DNA of 37,538 nt from Bacteroidales bacterium (GCA_016928075.1 JAFGLJ010000065.1:1-37538), one strand, 5' to 3'; shown: positions 18,692 through 27,613, counted from the stretch's first letter. Notes: a model not told the origin generated them from the letters alone. A program made the numbers and translations.

Positions 18692-19555
18692 ATGAACCAG
18701 GTAAAACTAACTGTGAGCTCGGTCCGTCAATATCTCCGGAATAACCTGTCCACTTATTATCCGGAGAAAGAGCTTGAGGCTATTATAACAATCATCCTTT
18801 CTTTTATCAGTGGTAAAAACCGGAGCTTTATCCTGGCTCATCCCGATCATTCAATATCTTCTTTTAACTGGTTTAAAGTTAACAAAATATGTGCTGATCT
18901 TAAAAATATGGTCCCTGTTCAATATATAACCGGAGAAAGTGAATTCTACGGTATAAAGATGGAAGTTACTGAAAACACAATAATACCCAGGCCTGAAACC
19001 GAAGAGCTGGTTGACCTTGTAATAAGAGAAAACAGGAAACCTAGGCTGAAGATTCTGGATATTGGTACCGGAACAGGCTGTATAACTATATGCCTGGCTC
19101 TTAACATGCAGGATGTGGATATCACTGCTACTGATAACTCATCTGAAGCACTCCTGGTAGCAGCACGCAATGCAAAGAGAAATAATGCTTCTGTAAGCTT
19201 CATTAATGATGATATACTAAATCCTGATATTCATAAATATGGTAAATATGATATAGTCGTATGTAATCCCCCGTATATTACGGAATCAGAAAAAGTCAGT
19301 ATTGACAAAAACGTCCTGGATTATGAACCTCATAACGCTCTTTTTGTCCCCGACAATGATGCACTTGTTTATTACAGGTCTGTACTGGAAATTTGCAGAC
19401 AGGTATTAATTAGCGGCGGACATTTATATTTTGAGATAAATGAGAATAAGGCGATGGAAATGAAAAACCTTCTGACTGATTATGGATATCTTGAAACAGA
19501 GGTTATAAATGACATTAACGGTAAAGCACGAATCACAAAAAGTATTAAGCCATGA
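18692..19555 (+). CDS. prmC: Release factor glutamine N5-methyltransferase
   Basis: PrmC/HemK methylates the GGQ glutamine of RF1 and RF2. From the ATG at 18692 the protein has 287 residues, close to E. coli PrmC (277). It has the N-terminal helical domain, IIPRPETEELVD, the SAM-binding loop DIGTGTG (123-129) and the catalytic NPPY (192-195). Longer in-frame starts at 18665 and 18587 exist. They would place the start on top of ribD and upstream of the -7 box, so 18692 is preferred. It overlaps recX by ATGA, implying coupled translation. Its substrate RF2 is encoded 6 kb away at 25755-26844. Confidence 0.93.
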   Translation: MNQVKLTVSSVRQYLRNNLSTYYPEKELEAIITIILSFISGKNRSFILAHPDHSISSFNWFKVNKICADLKNMVPVQYITGESEFYGIKMEVTENTIIPRPETEELVDLVIRENRKPRLKILDIGTGTGCITICLALNMQDVDITATDNSSEALLVAARNAKRNNASVSFINDDILNPDIHKYGKYDIVVCNPPYITESEKVSIDKNVLDYEPHNALFVPDNDALVYYRSVLEICRQVLISGGHLYFEINENKAMEMKNLLTDYGYLETEVINDINGKARITKSIKP

Positions 19556-20019
19556 ACGGTGATAATTACAGGAAGGCGCTTGAAAGGGCCATGAATCTTT
19601 GCAGCAGAAGTGAGCAATGTATAAAAGACATACAGGGCAAGCTTAATAGCTGGAGATTAACATCGGAGACAGAAAATTATAGTATCATACAGAGACTTTT
19701 GGACAATAAGTTCATAGACGAGAAAAGATATGCCAGGTCATATGTACAGGATAAGTTGAGGTTCAATAAATGGGGTCGGGTAAAGATAAGGGTTATGCTT
19801 AAAAGCCGGGGCATCAATGAAGATGATATAGAATATGGCCTGGGTATGATAGATCATGATTCATATATAAAAATGATTGAAGAGGAGATGGATAGCAAAA
19901 AAAGGTCAATAAAGGCAAAGAACCTATTTGATCTGAAGGGAAAGCTATACCGGTTTGCAGAATCCCGGGGATATGAAAGGGAGATTTTTTATGATATCAT
20001 CAATAAGCCCAATATCTAG
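19552..20019 (+). CDS. recX: RecX-family regulatory protein
   Basis: A 155-residue, largely helical and basic protein. The RecX three-helix repeats are visible: an N-terminal CSRSEQCIKDIQGKLNSW, the family signature FIDEKRYARSYVQDKLRFNKWG, then KIRVMLKSRGI. RecX binds RecA filaments and limits their activity. The start overlaps the prmC stop (ATGA at 19552-19555). recA itself is not in the window. Its stop codon overlaps the convergent DUF2752 stop inside a CTAG. Confidence 0.88.
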   Translation: MNGDNYRKALERAMNLCSRSEQCIKDIQGKLNSWRLTSETENYSIIQRLLDNKFIDEKRYARSYVQDKLRFNKWGRVKIRVMLKSRGINEDDIEYGLGMIDHDSYIKMIEEEMDSKKRSIKAKNLFDLKGKLYRFAESRGYEREIFYDIINKPNI

Positions 20020-20501
20020 AATAGTATTTGCAGGTAATAGACAAAAAACTGCCTGAAAGCAAGTATAAAAGTCAGGATTGCTATTACAGAGTCTATTATT
20101 GTTAATTCTCTAAGATGAAATGGTTTACGTAATATATAAACGATGTTTGAAACACGCATAACCAGCTGGAAAAGGAAGAACAGGAAAACTCTCAGTCCAT
20201 ACTCGTTATAACTTGCAGCCGTGCTTATATCTCCGCGGATGATATATGAGAAGCTTCTTGATAAACCACAAGACGGGCATGGTTCTCCCGTAATTTTTTC
20301 GTGTATGCACTCAATCGGATAATCATTCTTTTCCGGGCAAAAAAAGCCGGAATACATAAACACAAGGATTATTATTCCGGCAAAGATTGCATTTATAGCC
20401 AGATATGTTCTTTTATCGTTTGAGGGCTCCGGTGTGGTATTATTTTTGCCCTGTAGTGTCTTCTTCTTCAGTTCCTTCCTTTTCCAATTCAACTCCTTCA
20501 A
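20016..20501 (-). CDS. DUF2752 membrane protein
   Basis: A 161-residue protein with the DUF2752 signature CPSCGLSRSF after ECIHEKITGEP. Membrane segments lie at about residues 35-52, 98-118 and 135-157. No function is established; in Bacteroidota this family often neighbours DUF4190 or CD225-like membrane proteins, as here. The N-terminus is uncertain. The only ATG start overlaps the DUF4190 gene by 62 bases, in the +1 frame relative to it, and yields a lysine-rich leader. No in-frame ATG lies between the DUF4190 stop and the first membrane helix. Either the overlap is real and translation is coupled, or a non-ATG start is used. Confidence 0.8.
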   Translation of the reverse strand: MKELNWKRKELKKKTLQGKNNTTPEPSNDKRTYLAINAIFAGIIILVFMYSGFFCPEKNDYPIECIHEKITGEPCPSCGLSRSFSYIIRGDISTAASYNEYGLRVFLFFLFQLVMRVSNIVYILRKPFHLRELTIIDSVIAILTFILAFRQFFVYYLQILF

Positions 20502-20943
20502 GTTTCTCTAATTTATCACGAAGGTCTTTTTTAGTGGCCGTTCCCTCGATCTCTATCTTATCTTCGCCATCTTCAATAGTGATCTTGAAATCACCTTTTT
20601 CAAAATCTTCCCTGATATCTTTTTCAACTTCCTCAAAAGCTTCTTCAATCCTGTCTCCTATGAAATCAAAATTTTTTGAGAACCCAGCGAAAAATACGAT
20701 CTGGGCAATTGATATGAGAAGTGCCAGGGCGCCGGTAACCAGCCCGCCTATCCCAAGTCCTTTAGGAGCATTGGCACGCGAAGCCTGAGAAATACCTATT
20801 GCTCCAAGGACTATCGCCACTATTCCGGTAAAAAATGCCAGTAGACCTAGACAGGGAATAAAAGCAACTACAACACTGATGATTCCCATTATCAGAGCGG
20901 CAACTCCCATACCATGACCTGAGTTTGTTCTGTTTTCTTCCAT
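20440..20943 (-). CDS. DUF4190 domain membrane protein with acidic tail
   Basis: A 167-residue protein. A short polar N-terminus is followed by two or three membrane helices rich in Gly, Ala and Ile (GMGVAALIMGIISVVVAFIP; LGIGGLVTGALALLISIAQI). The intervening GAIGISQASRANAPKG is typical of DUF4190/CD225-like proteins. The C-terminal ~70 residues are soluble and strongly acidic/basic, possibly coiled coil (DRIEEAFEEVEKDIREDFEK). Function unknown. Its 3' end overlaps the DUF2752 gene by 62 bases. Confidence 0.82.
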   Translation of the reverse strand: MEENRTNSGHGMGVAALIMGIISVVVAFIPCLGLLAFFTGIVAIVLGAIGISQASRANAPKGLGIGGLVTGALALLISIAQIVFFAGFSKNFDFIGDRIEEAFEEVEKDIREDFEKGDFKITIEDGEDKIEIEGTATKKDLRDKLEKLEGVELEKEGTEEEDTTGQK

Positions 20944-20973
20944 GATTATTTGGTTTTATTCTAATGTGTGTTC

Positions 20974-21507
20974 TTATTCTCTCTTCCTTAATATACTTAT
21001 TATGTCCCTTTCTAAAGACGTTAAAGGATATTCAATGATGCGTCCCAGCTCAATTTTATCATCATAGAAAATAAAAGTTGGGACTCTCTCGATATTTAAA
21101 GAATCATAGTTATCTAACGGTGCTTCTTTATATGAATCGACACCAATGAGCCTCAGTCTTTCTTTCTCATATCCAAGAGATTCAATAATTTTCATAAAAC
21201 GTGGTACTTCACGCCTGCTGTCGGAACACCATGTTCCCAGCACTATTATTATATCTATACTGTCAAGGCCAATTTCGCCCAGTTCAATAAATGCTTCATC
21301 ATCAATGTTGTAGTTGTCAAATTCGCTGTCAAACCAGGTGTCATGTGGCTCATTCAGCATGTCATTATAGTTAAAATCTCCAAGCAACCATGTTTGAGGA
21401 TCAGAGTAATCAACTCTATCCTTCTCCTGTGCAGGCAACGAAGAAAAAGCAAATGATGCCAGCAAACACAGTATTATTATAGTTTTAATCTGATGGATAC
21501 TAATCAT
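20974..21507 (-). CDS. Exported thioredoxin-like protein with a CxxS site
   Basis: A 177-residue protein with a signal peptide (AFSSLPAQE cleavage region) and a thioredoxin fold: VLGTWCSDSRREVPRF followed by RLIGVD and the cis-Pro segment IERVPTFIFYDD. The active site is WCSDS, so the second cysteine of CxxC is replaced by Ser. It therefore cannot perform ordinary dithiol exchange and may act as a monothiol isomerase or peroxiredoxin-like reductant. A WCSDS site is, as far as I recall, usual in a Bacteroidota subfamily, so it need not be a defect. It lies 30 bases upstream of DUF4190 and 77 bases after mutB. Confidence 0.82.
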   Translation of the reverse strand: MISIHQIKTIIILCLLASFAFSSLPAQEKDRVDYSDPQTWLLGDFNYNDMLNEPHDTWFDSEFDNYNIDDEAFIELGEIGLDSIDIIIVLGTWCSDSRREVPRFMKIIESLGYEKERLRLIGVDSYKEAPLDNYDSLNIERVPTFIFYDDKIELGRIIEYPLTSLERDIISILRKRE

Positions 21508-21584
21508 TCTATTTATGTGTTAGTCAGGGTTCCTATTTATAATAAATCGGTTAAACAGCCTATTAAATATGCCAACAAATAGAA

Positions 21585-23741
21585 TTAGTCATCTATTGAA
21601 TGCAGCAATATCTCAAGAATCTTTTTTGCAGCTGTCGACACCGATGTTCCCGGTCCGAAGATGGCTGCCACACCTGCGTCATAGAGAAACTTATAATCCT
21701 GTGCAGGTATCACACCACCGGCAATTACAAGTATATCGTCCCTCCCGTGGTTCTTCAGTTCCTTTATCACCTCCGGGATTAGTGTTTTATGACCGGCGGC
21801 AAGGCTTGACACTCCCAGCACATGCACATCATTCTCAACAGCCTGTCGTGCTGCCTCTGAGGGAGTCTGGAACAGGGGACCGATATCCACGTCGAAGCCG
21901 ATATCAGCATACCCGGTGGATACCACCTTTGCTCCCCGGTCATGGCCATCCTGTCCCATCTTGGCAATCATAATCCTTGGCTGACGGCCTTCTTTTTCAG
22001 CAAATTTCTTTGCCAGCTGGCGTGCCTCCTCAAAATCCCTGTCATTCTTATATTCTGAGGAATAAACACCTGAGATTGATCGTATCACTGCTTTATACCT
22101 CCCTACTATTTTTTCGCATGCATAACAGATCTCCCCAAGGGTTGCCCTTTTACTGGCAGCTTCAACAGCCAGCTCGAGGAGGTTTCCCCTGCCACTTTCA
22201 GTAGCTTCAGTCAATTTATTCAAAGCTTCTGTGCATTCAGCTTCATTTCTTTCGGATTTCAATTTAGCAATTCTTTTTAATTGTGCTTCACGAACTGAAG
22301 TATTATCTACTTCCAGTATTTCAAGCGGATCTTCCTTATCAAGCCTGTATTTATTGGTTCCCACGATAGTCTGGATTCCTGAATCAATTCTTGCCTGGGC
22401 TCTTGCCGAAGCTTCCTCTATCCTCATTTTGGGCAATCCTGATTCAATTGCTTTTGCCATTCCTCCAAGTTCTTCTATCTCTGTAATAAGGTCCCATGCC
22501 CGGTGAGCAATTTCATGGGTAAGGCTCTCCACATAATATGACCCGGCCCAGGGGTCCACTGCACGGCATATTTCGGTCTCTTCCTGCAGATAAATCTGGG
22601 TATTTCTTGCAATCCTTGCCGAAAAATCCGTTGGGAGTGCAATAGCTTCATCCAGTGCATTGGTATGAAGGCTCTGAGTGTGACCAAGGGCAGCAGCCAT
22701 TGCTTCTATACAGGTTCTTCCCACATTATTGTATGGATCCTGTTCCGTCAGGCTCCAGCCTGATGTTTGTGAATGTGTCCTGAGAGCCAGTGATTTTGGA
22801 TTTTCAGGGTTGAACCGGCTTACAATTTTTGCCCAGAGTATCCTGGCCGCCCGCATCTTGGCTATCTCCATGAAATGATTCATACCAACGGCCCAGAAGA
22901 ATGATATCCTTGGTGCAAACGTGTCAATATCCAGGCCCGCATCAATACCGGCCCTGAGATATTCCAATCCGTCAGCCAGGGTATATGCCAGCTCAATATC
23001 GCAGGTAGCTCCTGCTTCCTGCATATGATAACCTGATATGCTTATTGAATTAAACCTGGGCATTTTCTCTGAGGTATACCTGAATATATCAGCTACGATC
23101 CTCATTGAAAAGTCAGGCGGATAGATATAGGTATTTCTCACCATGAACTCTTTCAGTATATCATTCTGGATGGTCCCTGATAATTCTTCCAGCCTGGCTC
23201 CCTGCTCTAAAGCTGCAACAATATAAAAAGCCATTATAGGAAGAACTGCCCCGTTCATAGTCATCGATACCGACATCTTATTAAGGGGTATCTGATCAAA
23301 CAATATTTTCATATCCAGGATGGAGTCTACTGCCACGCCTGCCTTACCAACATCCCCAACCACTCTTTCATGATCTGAATCGTAACCCCTGTGCGTGGCA
23401 AGGTCAAATGCTACTGACAGCCCTTTCTGTCCCGCCGCCAGGTTCCTCCTGTAGAAAGCGTTTGACTCTTCGGCGGTGGAAAACCCGGCATACTGCCTGA
23501 TGGTCCACGGCCTCATGGTATACATTGCAGAATATGGACCCCTCAGAAAAGGAGGCAGCCCGGCCGCATAATTCAGATGCTCCATATCTACGAGATCCTT
23601 GCTGGAATATGTGCTCTTAACCGGTATTTTTTCAGGAGTAAGCCAGTCCTTTTCAATACCCATCTTTTTCTCCCAAGCTCTGAAATCAATATCTGCTGAT
23701 ATATCCTTATTGATATCTGATTTGTTAAATGAAGGTCTCAT
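21585..23741 (-). CDS. mutB: Methylmalonyl-CoA mutase large (catalytic) subunit
   Basis: A 718-residue catalytic subunit of the B12-dependent enzyme interconverting succinyl-CoA and (R)-methylmalonyl-CoA. The TIM barrel includes [33 protein letters not shown] and [19 protein letters not shown]. The C-terminal cobalamin domain has the base-off ligand motif DGHDRG (His600) followed by [18 protein letters not shown]. It follows the small subunit by 17 bases. The pair indicates a propionate/succinate pathway; epimerase, decarboxylase and the meaB chaperone are not in this window. Confidence 0.97.
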   Translation of the reverse strand: MRPSFNKSDINKDISADIDFRAWEKKMGIEKDWLTPEKIPVKSTYSSKDLVDMEHLNYAAGLPPFLRGPYSAMYTMRPWTIRQYAGFSTAEESNAFYRRNLAAGQKGLSVAFDLATHRGYDSDHERVVGDVGKAGVAVDSILDMKILFDQIPLNKMSVSMTMNGAVLPIMAFYIVAALEQGARLEELSGTIQNDILKEFMVRNTYIYPPDFSMRIVADIFRYTSEKMPRFNSISISGYHMQEAGATCDIELAYTLADGLEYLRAGIDAGLDIDTFAPRISFFWAVGMNHFMEIAKMRAARILWAKIVSRFNPENPKSLALRTHSQTSGWSLTEQDPYNNVGRTCIEAMAAALGHTQSLHTNALDEAIALPTDFSARIARNTQIYLQEETEICRAVDPWAGSYYVESLTHEIAHRAWDLITEIEELGGMAKAIESGLPKMRIEEASARAQARIDSGIQTIVGTNKYRLDKEDPLEILEVDNTSVREAQLKRIAKLKSERNEAECTEALNKLTEATESGRGNLLELAVEAASKRATLGEICYACEKIVGRYKAVIRSISGVYSSEYKNDRDFEEARQLAKKFAEKEGRQPRIMIAKMGQDGHDRGAKVVSTGYADIGFDVDIGPLFQTPSEAARQAVENDVHVLGVSSLAAGHKTLIPEVIKELKNHGRDDILVIAGGVIPAQDYKFLYDAGVAAIFGPGTSVSTAAKKILEILLHSIDD

Positions 23742-23758
23742 GATAAGCCTTGAATTGA

Positions 23759-25612
23759 TTAATTAATGCCCAGTTCCCTGTTAAAATCTGAAAGTGTTTC
23801 CAGCAAGTTGGATCGCATACTTATGAAATGATCAACACCTTCTTTGCGTAAATCATTCATGCATTCAGGCTCACCGGCCACAACAAGTATCGAATTACCT
23901 TTAAGCAGTTTATTTATCCGTGGCACATAATCGGCATATTCCTCGTCGGAGCTGCATACCACGACGATATCTGCTCCTGCCTCTTCGGCCGCACTGCAAC
24001 CTTCCTCAGGACTACTGAACCCAATGTTATCTATTACCTTATATCCTGCACAGCCAAAAAAGCCTTGAGAGAATTGGGACTTGGCTTTACGCATTACATT
24101 GTCACCTATAGTTAGCATAAACACAACAGGAGTTTTTTTCATGCTGTCAACGGCCATACGCAGGTTTTCAAACTCATCGGCAGCCCGGAAAGCAGGCAGG
24201 GGTTCTACCTCATGGCTTTCTTCCTTGCCGGCGGTTTTTTTGAAATACGATTTGTCAATCTTATCTCCCTGATTGGGAAAGATATTCGTTCCCAGCAGCT
24301 TTTCCTTGCGTCGCTGTATATTCATTTTTCTTTTATCTGCTGTCTCTTTTACCCTTGACTGTATTATACCCTTCCGCAGGCTGGCCAGGAATCCTCCCTC
24401 ATTTTCATTCTCAACAAAGAGGTTCCATGCATTTTCTGCGACGGAAGCTGTTAGCTTTTCTATATAATATGAGCCGGCTGCAGGATCATTGACCTTGCCG
24501 AAATGTGACTCTTCCATCAGAAGTATCTGCTGGTTTCTCGCTATCCTTTCTGAGAATTCAGAGGGCTCCCGGAAAATACTGTCAAAAGGTTTTACGGTAA
24601 GCGAATCAGTTCCTCCGAGGGTAGCTGACATTGCTTCAGTCTGGGTTCTCAGCATATTGACATACGGGTCGTATACAGTCATATTCCACTGGCTGGTAAC
24701 TGAATGTACATATAATTTACAGGAATCTTTCGAGGTTGGTGAATAAGCATCAACAATCTTTGCCCATAAGACCCTGGCGGCCCTGATCCTTGCTATTTCC
24801 ATGAAATAGTTTGATCCTATACTGAAAGTTAACCCCATTGACCTTGCTGCGGTATCCGTACTTATCCCACGGTCTGTGAGCTGCGAAAGATATTCACTGC
24901 CCATGGCCAGTGAGTAGGCAAGCTCCTGGACAATCCCTGCTCCCGCATTACCAAATGCAGCACCATTAATATCCAGAACCCTGAAATTATCAAGGTATTC
25001 CGCACTTTTTACCAGGTCGGCGAGGTAGTCCATTCCATTACTTACGGGAATACATAAATTACCGTTTACCATCAGTCGACCAAGAGGATCTGTTGCAACG
25101 GCTCCCCTCACACTGCCTTCCTTTATCTCTTTTTTCCGGAGGTAATCAGCGAAAACGCTGAATAGTTCTTTTGCATTTCCCTGGGGAATGAAATTTATTT
25201 CAATGCTTTCACAATATATCCCGTTAAGAAGGGATTCAATCAGATCAGGAGTATATTCAACTTCTTCTCCGAATACAAATCCGAGTGAAGTAACGCCCCT
25301 GTTGAGTATATCAAGAGCATTTTTGTTAGCTGCAACCGGATCGTTAACATTGATGTCCTGCCTTATATACCATTCATTTCTGCCTGGATATGTCCCCCGT
25401 AGGAAAGGAAACTCGCCCGGGGGAGTATTTAAATGGGGCAGCCTGACTATATCTTCCCCGCGATAAAAAGGATTTACACTGAAACCCTCCATTGTTTTCC
25501 ATACCAGACTGCGCTCAAAATCCTGACCCTTAAGGTCATCCTTTATCTTGTTTATCCACTCTTCTGTACTTACAGGAGGGAACTGATTAAATAGTTTTTC
25601 TTTTGCCGGCAT
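23759..25612 (-). CDS. mutA: Methylmalonyl-CoA mutase small (non-catalytic) subunit
   Basis: A 617-residue paralogue of the large subunit. The barrel is conserved ([44 protein letters not shown]). The C-terminal domain has lost the DxHxxG cobalamin motif: at that place it reads [12 protein letters not shown]. This is normal for the small subunit of the heterodimeric enzyme and shows the gene is not a second catalytic copy. It is first in the mut operon, with a -7 box 26 bases upstream of the ATG. Confidence 0.95.
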   Translation of the reverse strand: MPAKEKLFNQFPPVSTEEWINKIKDDLKGQDFERSLVWKTMEGFSVNPFYRGEDIVRLPHLNTPPGEFPFLRGTYPGRNEWYIRQDINVNDPVAANKNALDILNRGVTSLGFVFGEEVEYTPDLIESLLNGIYCESIEINFIPQGNAKELFSVFADYLRKKEIKEGSVRGAVATDPLGRLMVNGNLCIPVSNGMDYLADLVKSAEYLDNFRVLDINGAAFGNAGAGIVQELAYSLAMGSEYLSQLTDRGISTDTAARSMGLTFSIGSNYFMEIARIRAARVLWAKIVDAYSPTSKDSCKLYVHSVTSQWNMTVYDPYVNMLRTQTEAMSATLGGTDSLTVKPFDSIFREPSEFSERIARNQQILLMEESHFGKVNDPAAGSYYIEKLTASVAENAWNLFVENENEGGFLASLRKGIIQSRVKETADKRKMNIQRRKEKLLGTNIFPNQGDKIDKSYFKKTAGKEESHEVEPLPAFRAADEFENLRMAVDSMKKTPVVFMLTIGDNVMRKAKSQFSQGFFGCAGYKVIDNIGFSSPEEGCSAAEEAGADIVVVCSSDEEYADYVPRINKLLKGNSILVVAGEPECMNDLRKEGVDHFISMRSNLLETLSDFNRELGIN

Positions 25613-25637
25613 TTTCCAGTTAATGATTATTACCGGG

Positions 25638-25645
25638 CAAAGTTA
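25638..25645 (-). promoter_or_regulatory. Probable -7 box of the mutAB operon
   Basis: The minus strand reads TAACTTTG, a full match to TAnnTTTG, with no clear TTG at -33. The same octamer precedes susC and the caspase gene. Confidence 0.5.
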
Positions 25646-25705
25646 AAAGAAATAAGTCTGAATAAATCTATGCTTTTTGTCATTAGTTAACGAATTCTTG
25701 ACCAA

Positions 25706-25747
25706 CCCCGATGTCGTGGATTTGCAATCCATGACAATCGATCGGGG
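25706..25747. repeat. REP-like extragenic palindrome after prfB
   Basis: The outer arms CCCCGAT (25706-25712) and ATCGGGG (25741-25747) enclose an inner 10-bp stem (25713-25722 with 25726-25735, one G-T pair) and a 3-base loop. Five bases bulge at 25736-25740. The inner stem shares the sequence GTCGTGGATTT with the palindrome at 32324-32346. It lies 8 bases beyond the prfB stop and could also end prfB transcription, though no T-run follows. Confidence 0.75.
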
Positions 25748-25754
25748 AAGCTAT

Positions 25755-26844
25755 CTATTCCTTTCCGAATTCCATGAGGTAAGCCTTGATAAAGGGATTG
25801 AGGTCGCCGTCAAGCACAGCCTGAACGTTTCCTGTTTCATAATTTGTCCTGAGGTCTTTAACCATCTTATAAGGGTGCAGCACATAGGATCGTATCTGCG
25901 AGCCCCATTCAATTTTTTTCTTTTCCCCTTCAATCTTATTTTTTTCTTCCATCTGCTTCCTGAGCTCAAGCTCGTAAAGATGCGATTTCAATATACGCAT
26001 TGCATTTTCTTTATTCTTCATCTGGGATCGTGTCTCCTGGTTTTCAATCACCAGTCCGGTAGGATGATGCCGCAAACGCACTGCAGTTTCCACTTTGTTT
26101 ACATTCTGCCCTCCTGCACCACTCGATCTGAATGTTTCCCAGGTTATGTCCGCAGGGTTAACTTCTATATCAATCCGGGAATCAATCACAGGTGAGACAA
26201 AGACAGAAGCGAAAGTGGTTTGCCTTTTGCCCTGCGCATTGAAAGGTGATATTCGTACCAGCCTGTGCACACCGTTTTCGCTCTTTAGGTACCCGTATGC
26301 CCTTTCACCCGTAAATTCGAGGGTAACTGATTTTACCCCCACCTCATCACCCGCAAGAAAATCCAGCTCCCTTACCCTGTAATCATTTCTTTCTCCCCAT
26401 CTTATATACATTCTCATCAGCATGTCAGCCCAGTCGTTACTTTCTGTCCCTCCCGCTCCTGCATTTATCTTGAGATAGGCTCCCAGCTGGTCCTCCTCTT
26501 TACGGAGCATGTTTTTCAACTCCAGTTCCTCAACCAGTTTCAGTGCGTTTTCATATTGACTATCAAGGTCTTCTGCTCCAGCCTCCCCTTCCCTGTAGAA
26601 ATCATATATTACCTGCAAGTCGTCAACTGCAGTACTCATAAGCTCATATGATTTGACCCAGGTTTTCAGCCCTGAAATTTTTTTCATCTGATCCTCTGCG
26701 GTACCGGGGTCATTCCAGAAATCAGGATCCCTGGTTATCTTTTCCTCTTCCTCGATCCGTATCTTCTTCCTATCGATGTCAAAGATACCTCCTCAACGCA
26801 TCCCGGCGTTCTGTAATCTCCTTTATCTGTTCTGTTGAAACCAT
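25755..26844 (-). CDS. prfB: Peptide chain release factor 2 with programmed +1 frameshift
   Basis: RF2 recognises UGA and UAA. Translation starts at the ATG at 26844 ([20 protein letters not shown]), reaches CTT then an in-frame TGA (26781-26779), and must shift +1 to continue at GAC (26780-26778) through to the stop at 25755. The joined product is 362 residues, close to E. coli RF2 (365). The anticodon-like SPF (199-201) and the GGQ (244-246) sit about six residues earlier than in E. coli, as the length difference predicts. Reading only the open frame from 26687 drops the first 52 residues. GGQ is the target of PrmC, also encoded in this window. Confidence 0.96.
26778..26793 (-). promoter_or_regulatory. 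prfB autoregulatory frameshift site
   Basis: The minus strand reads AGGAGGTATCTTTGAC. An internal Shine-Dalgarno-like AGGAGG lies a short distance before the slippery CTT and the UGA stop followed by C. This is the same architecture as the E. coli site. When RF2 is scarce the ribosome pauses at UGA, slips +1 and makes more RF2. Confidence 0.95.
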
Positions 26845-26860
26845 AATATTCTATTTAATG

Positions 26861-26891
26861 CAAAAGTAACTTTTTGGTGTGTTACTAACAA
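26861..26891 (-). promoter_or_regulatory. Promoter of prfB
   Basis: On the minus strand TTG (26891-26889), a 20-base spacer and TACTTTTG (26868-26861), an almost ideal Bacteroidota promoter. It is interleaved with the divergent promoter of the VanZ-like gene. Confidence 0.8.
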
Positions 26892-26907
26892 GAATTTAAT
26901 ATTTTTG
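26874..26907 (+). promoter_or_regulatory. Promoter of the VanZ-like gene
   Basis: TTG (26874-26876), a 23-base spacer and TATTTTTG (26900-26907), 19 bases before the ATG. The spacer is slightly long. Its -33 half overlaps the prfB promoter spacer. Confidence 0.6.
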
Positions 26908-26926
26908 CTGATTAATCAAGCAGTCA

Positions 26927-27319
26927 ATGGGTAAGCTAATCAATAAATTCAGACCTTATGCAAGAATACTACTTGCTTTCTGGATTATCCTGGTAATTGT
27001 CCTCGCCATCTTACCTGATCTTCCTGTACCCATGATAGGAGGAAGGCCTATTCCTATACGGCTTGATTATCCTGTTCACTTCCTTGAACATATGCTGCTT
27101 GCATTCCTTGCAATTATATCTTTTGTAACAAACCTGTCAGAAATACAATCTTTTAGAGTAACCCTTTTATTCCTTATCCTTTTCGCTGTGTTAATGGAAA
27201 TGCTTCATATCGTAATACCTTGCCGGTCATTTGAATATAAAGATCTTGCACTGAATATAGCAGGTGTTTTTATCGGTACCCTAATAGCAATTCTCTCACT
27301 CAGGGAAAAACAACATTAA
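26927..27319 (+). CDS. VanZ-like family membrane protein
   Basis: A 130-residue protein with four membrane helices at about 14-32, 52-70, 78-97 and 105-122. The VanZ-like pattern is recognisable: a polar loop with DYPVHFLEHMLLAFL, an acidic Glu in VLMEMLHIVIPCRSFEYKDLALNIAGVFIG (shown here by position, residues 87-116), and Asp/Asn in the last helix. VanZ itself gives low-level teicoplanin resistance. The broad family is of unknown function in Bacteroidota and no resistance should be assumed. Confidence 0.8.
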   Translation: MGKLINKFRPYARILLAFWIILVIVLAILPDLPVPMIGGRPIPIRLDYPVHFLEHMLLAFLAIISFVTNLSEIQSFRVTLLFLILFAVLMEMLHIVIPCRSFEYKDLALNIAGVFIGTLIAILSLREKQH

Positions 27320-27421
27320 TGCAATATTGCTCTCTCCCTCCGACCTCATTCACCGGCCACTCGCGAACTCGTCACCCTCGATTTCATTATTGCAGCATTC
27401 CAGTATTCCATTATTGACTCA

Positions 27422-27457
27422 CCCCGCTGGCGCGGTTCTCTGAACCGTGCCGCGGGG
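27422..27457. repeat. GC-rich extragenic hairpin
   Basis: CCCCGC pairs with GCGGGG and, after one bulged T, GGCGCGGTTC pairs with GAACCGTGCC (one G-T). This gives 16 bp of stem around a TCT loop. No T-run follows, so it is not a standard terminator. It is much richer in G and C than the surrounding DNA. Confidence 0.85.
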
Positions 27458-27580
27458 ATTCGCCGAGCTCGTCACCTTCTCCCGAAGTCTCGGGATCAGG
27501 CTCCTCGGTTCCATCATTCCATAGTAAAAGTATGTTTTAAAACCATGTCCCTTGCTGAAGGATATAAGATTCTTAATTTC

Positions 27581-27588
27581 TATCTTTG
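27581..27588 (+). promoter_or_regulatory. Probable -7 box of the M20 gene
   Basis: TATCTTTG matches TAnnTTTG, 25 bases before the ATG at 27614. The nearest TTG leaves a 26-base spacer, so the -33 element is weak or absent. Confidence 0.5.
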
Positions 27589-27613
27589 ATATAATAATCA
27601 ATATCCTTAAGCC

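Larger units (their letters stand above)
27320..27613. other. Intergenic region of mosaic repeats before the M20 gene
   Basis: This 294-base gap holds no credible gene. It contains octamer fragments related to the 712-804 array (27397-27412 and 27508-27523), a strong GC-rich hairpin (27422-27457), and two near-copies of CGARCTCGTCACC (27364-27376 and 27463-27475). A small CCCGA/TCGGG dyad lies at about 27481-27495. A -7 box lies at 27581. The open frame on the minus strand here is built from these repeats. Confidence 0.7.

Noticed and set aside
25677..26195. 172-residue plus-strand open frame opposite prfB
   Set aside because: Antisense to the conserved RF2 coding region and to the palindrome; no recognisable domain.
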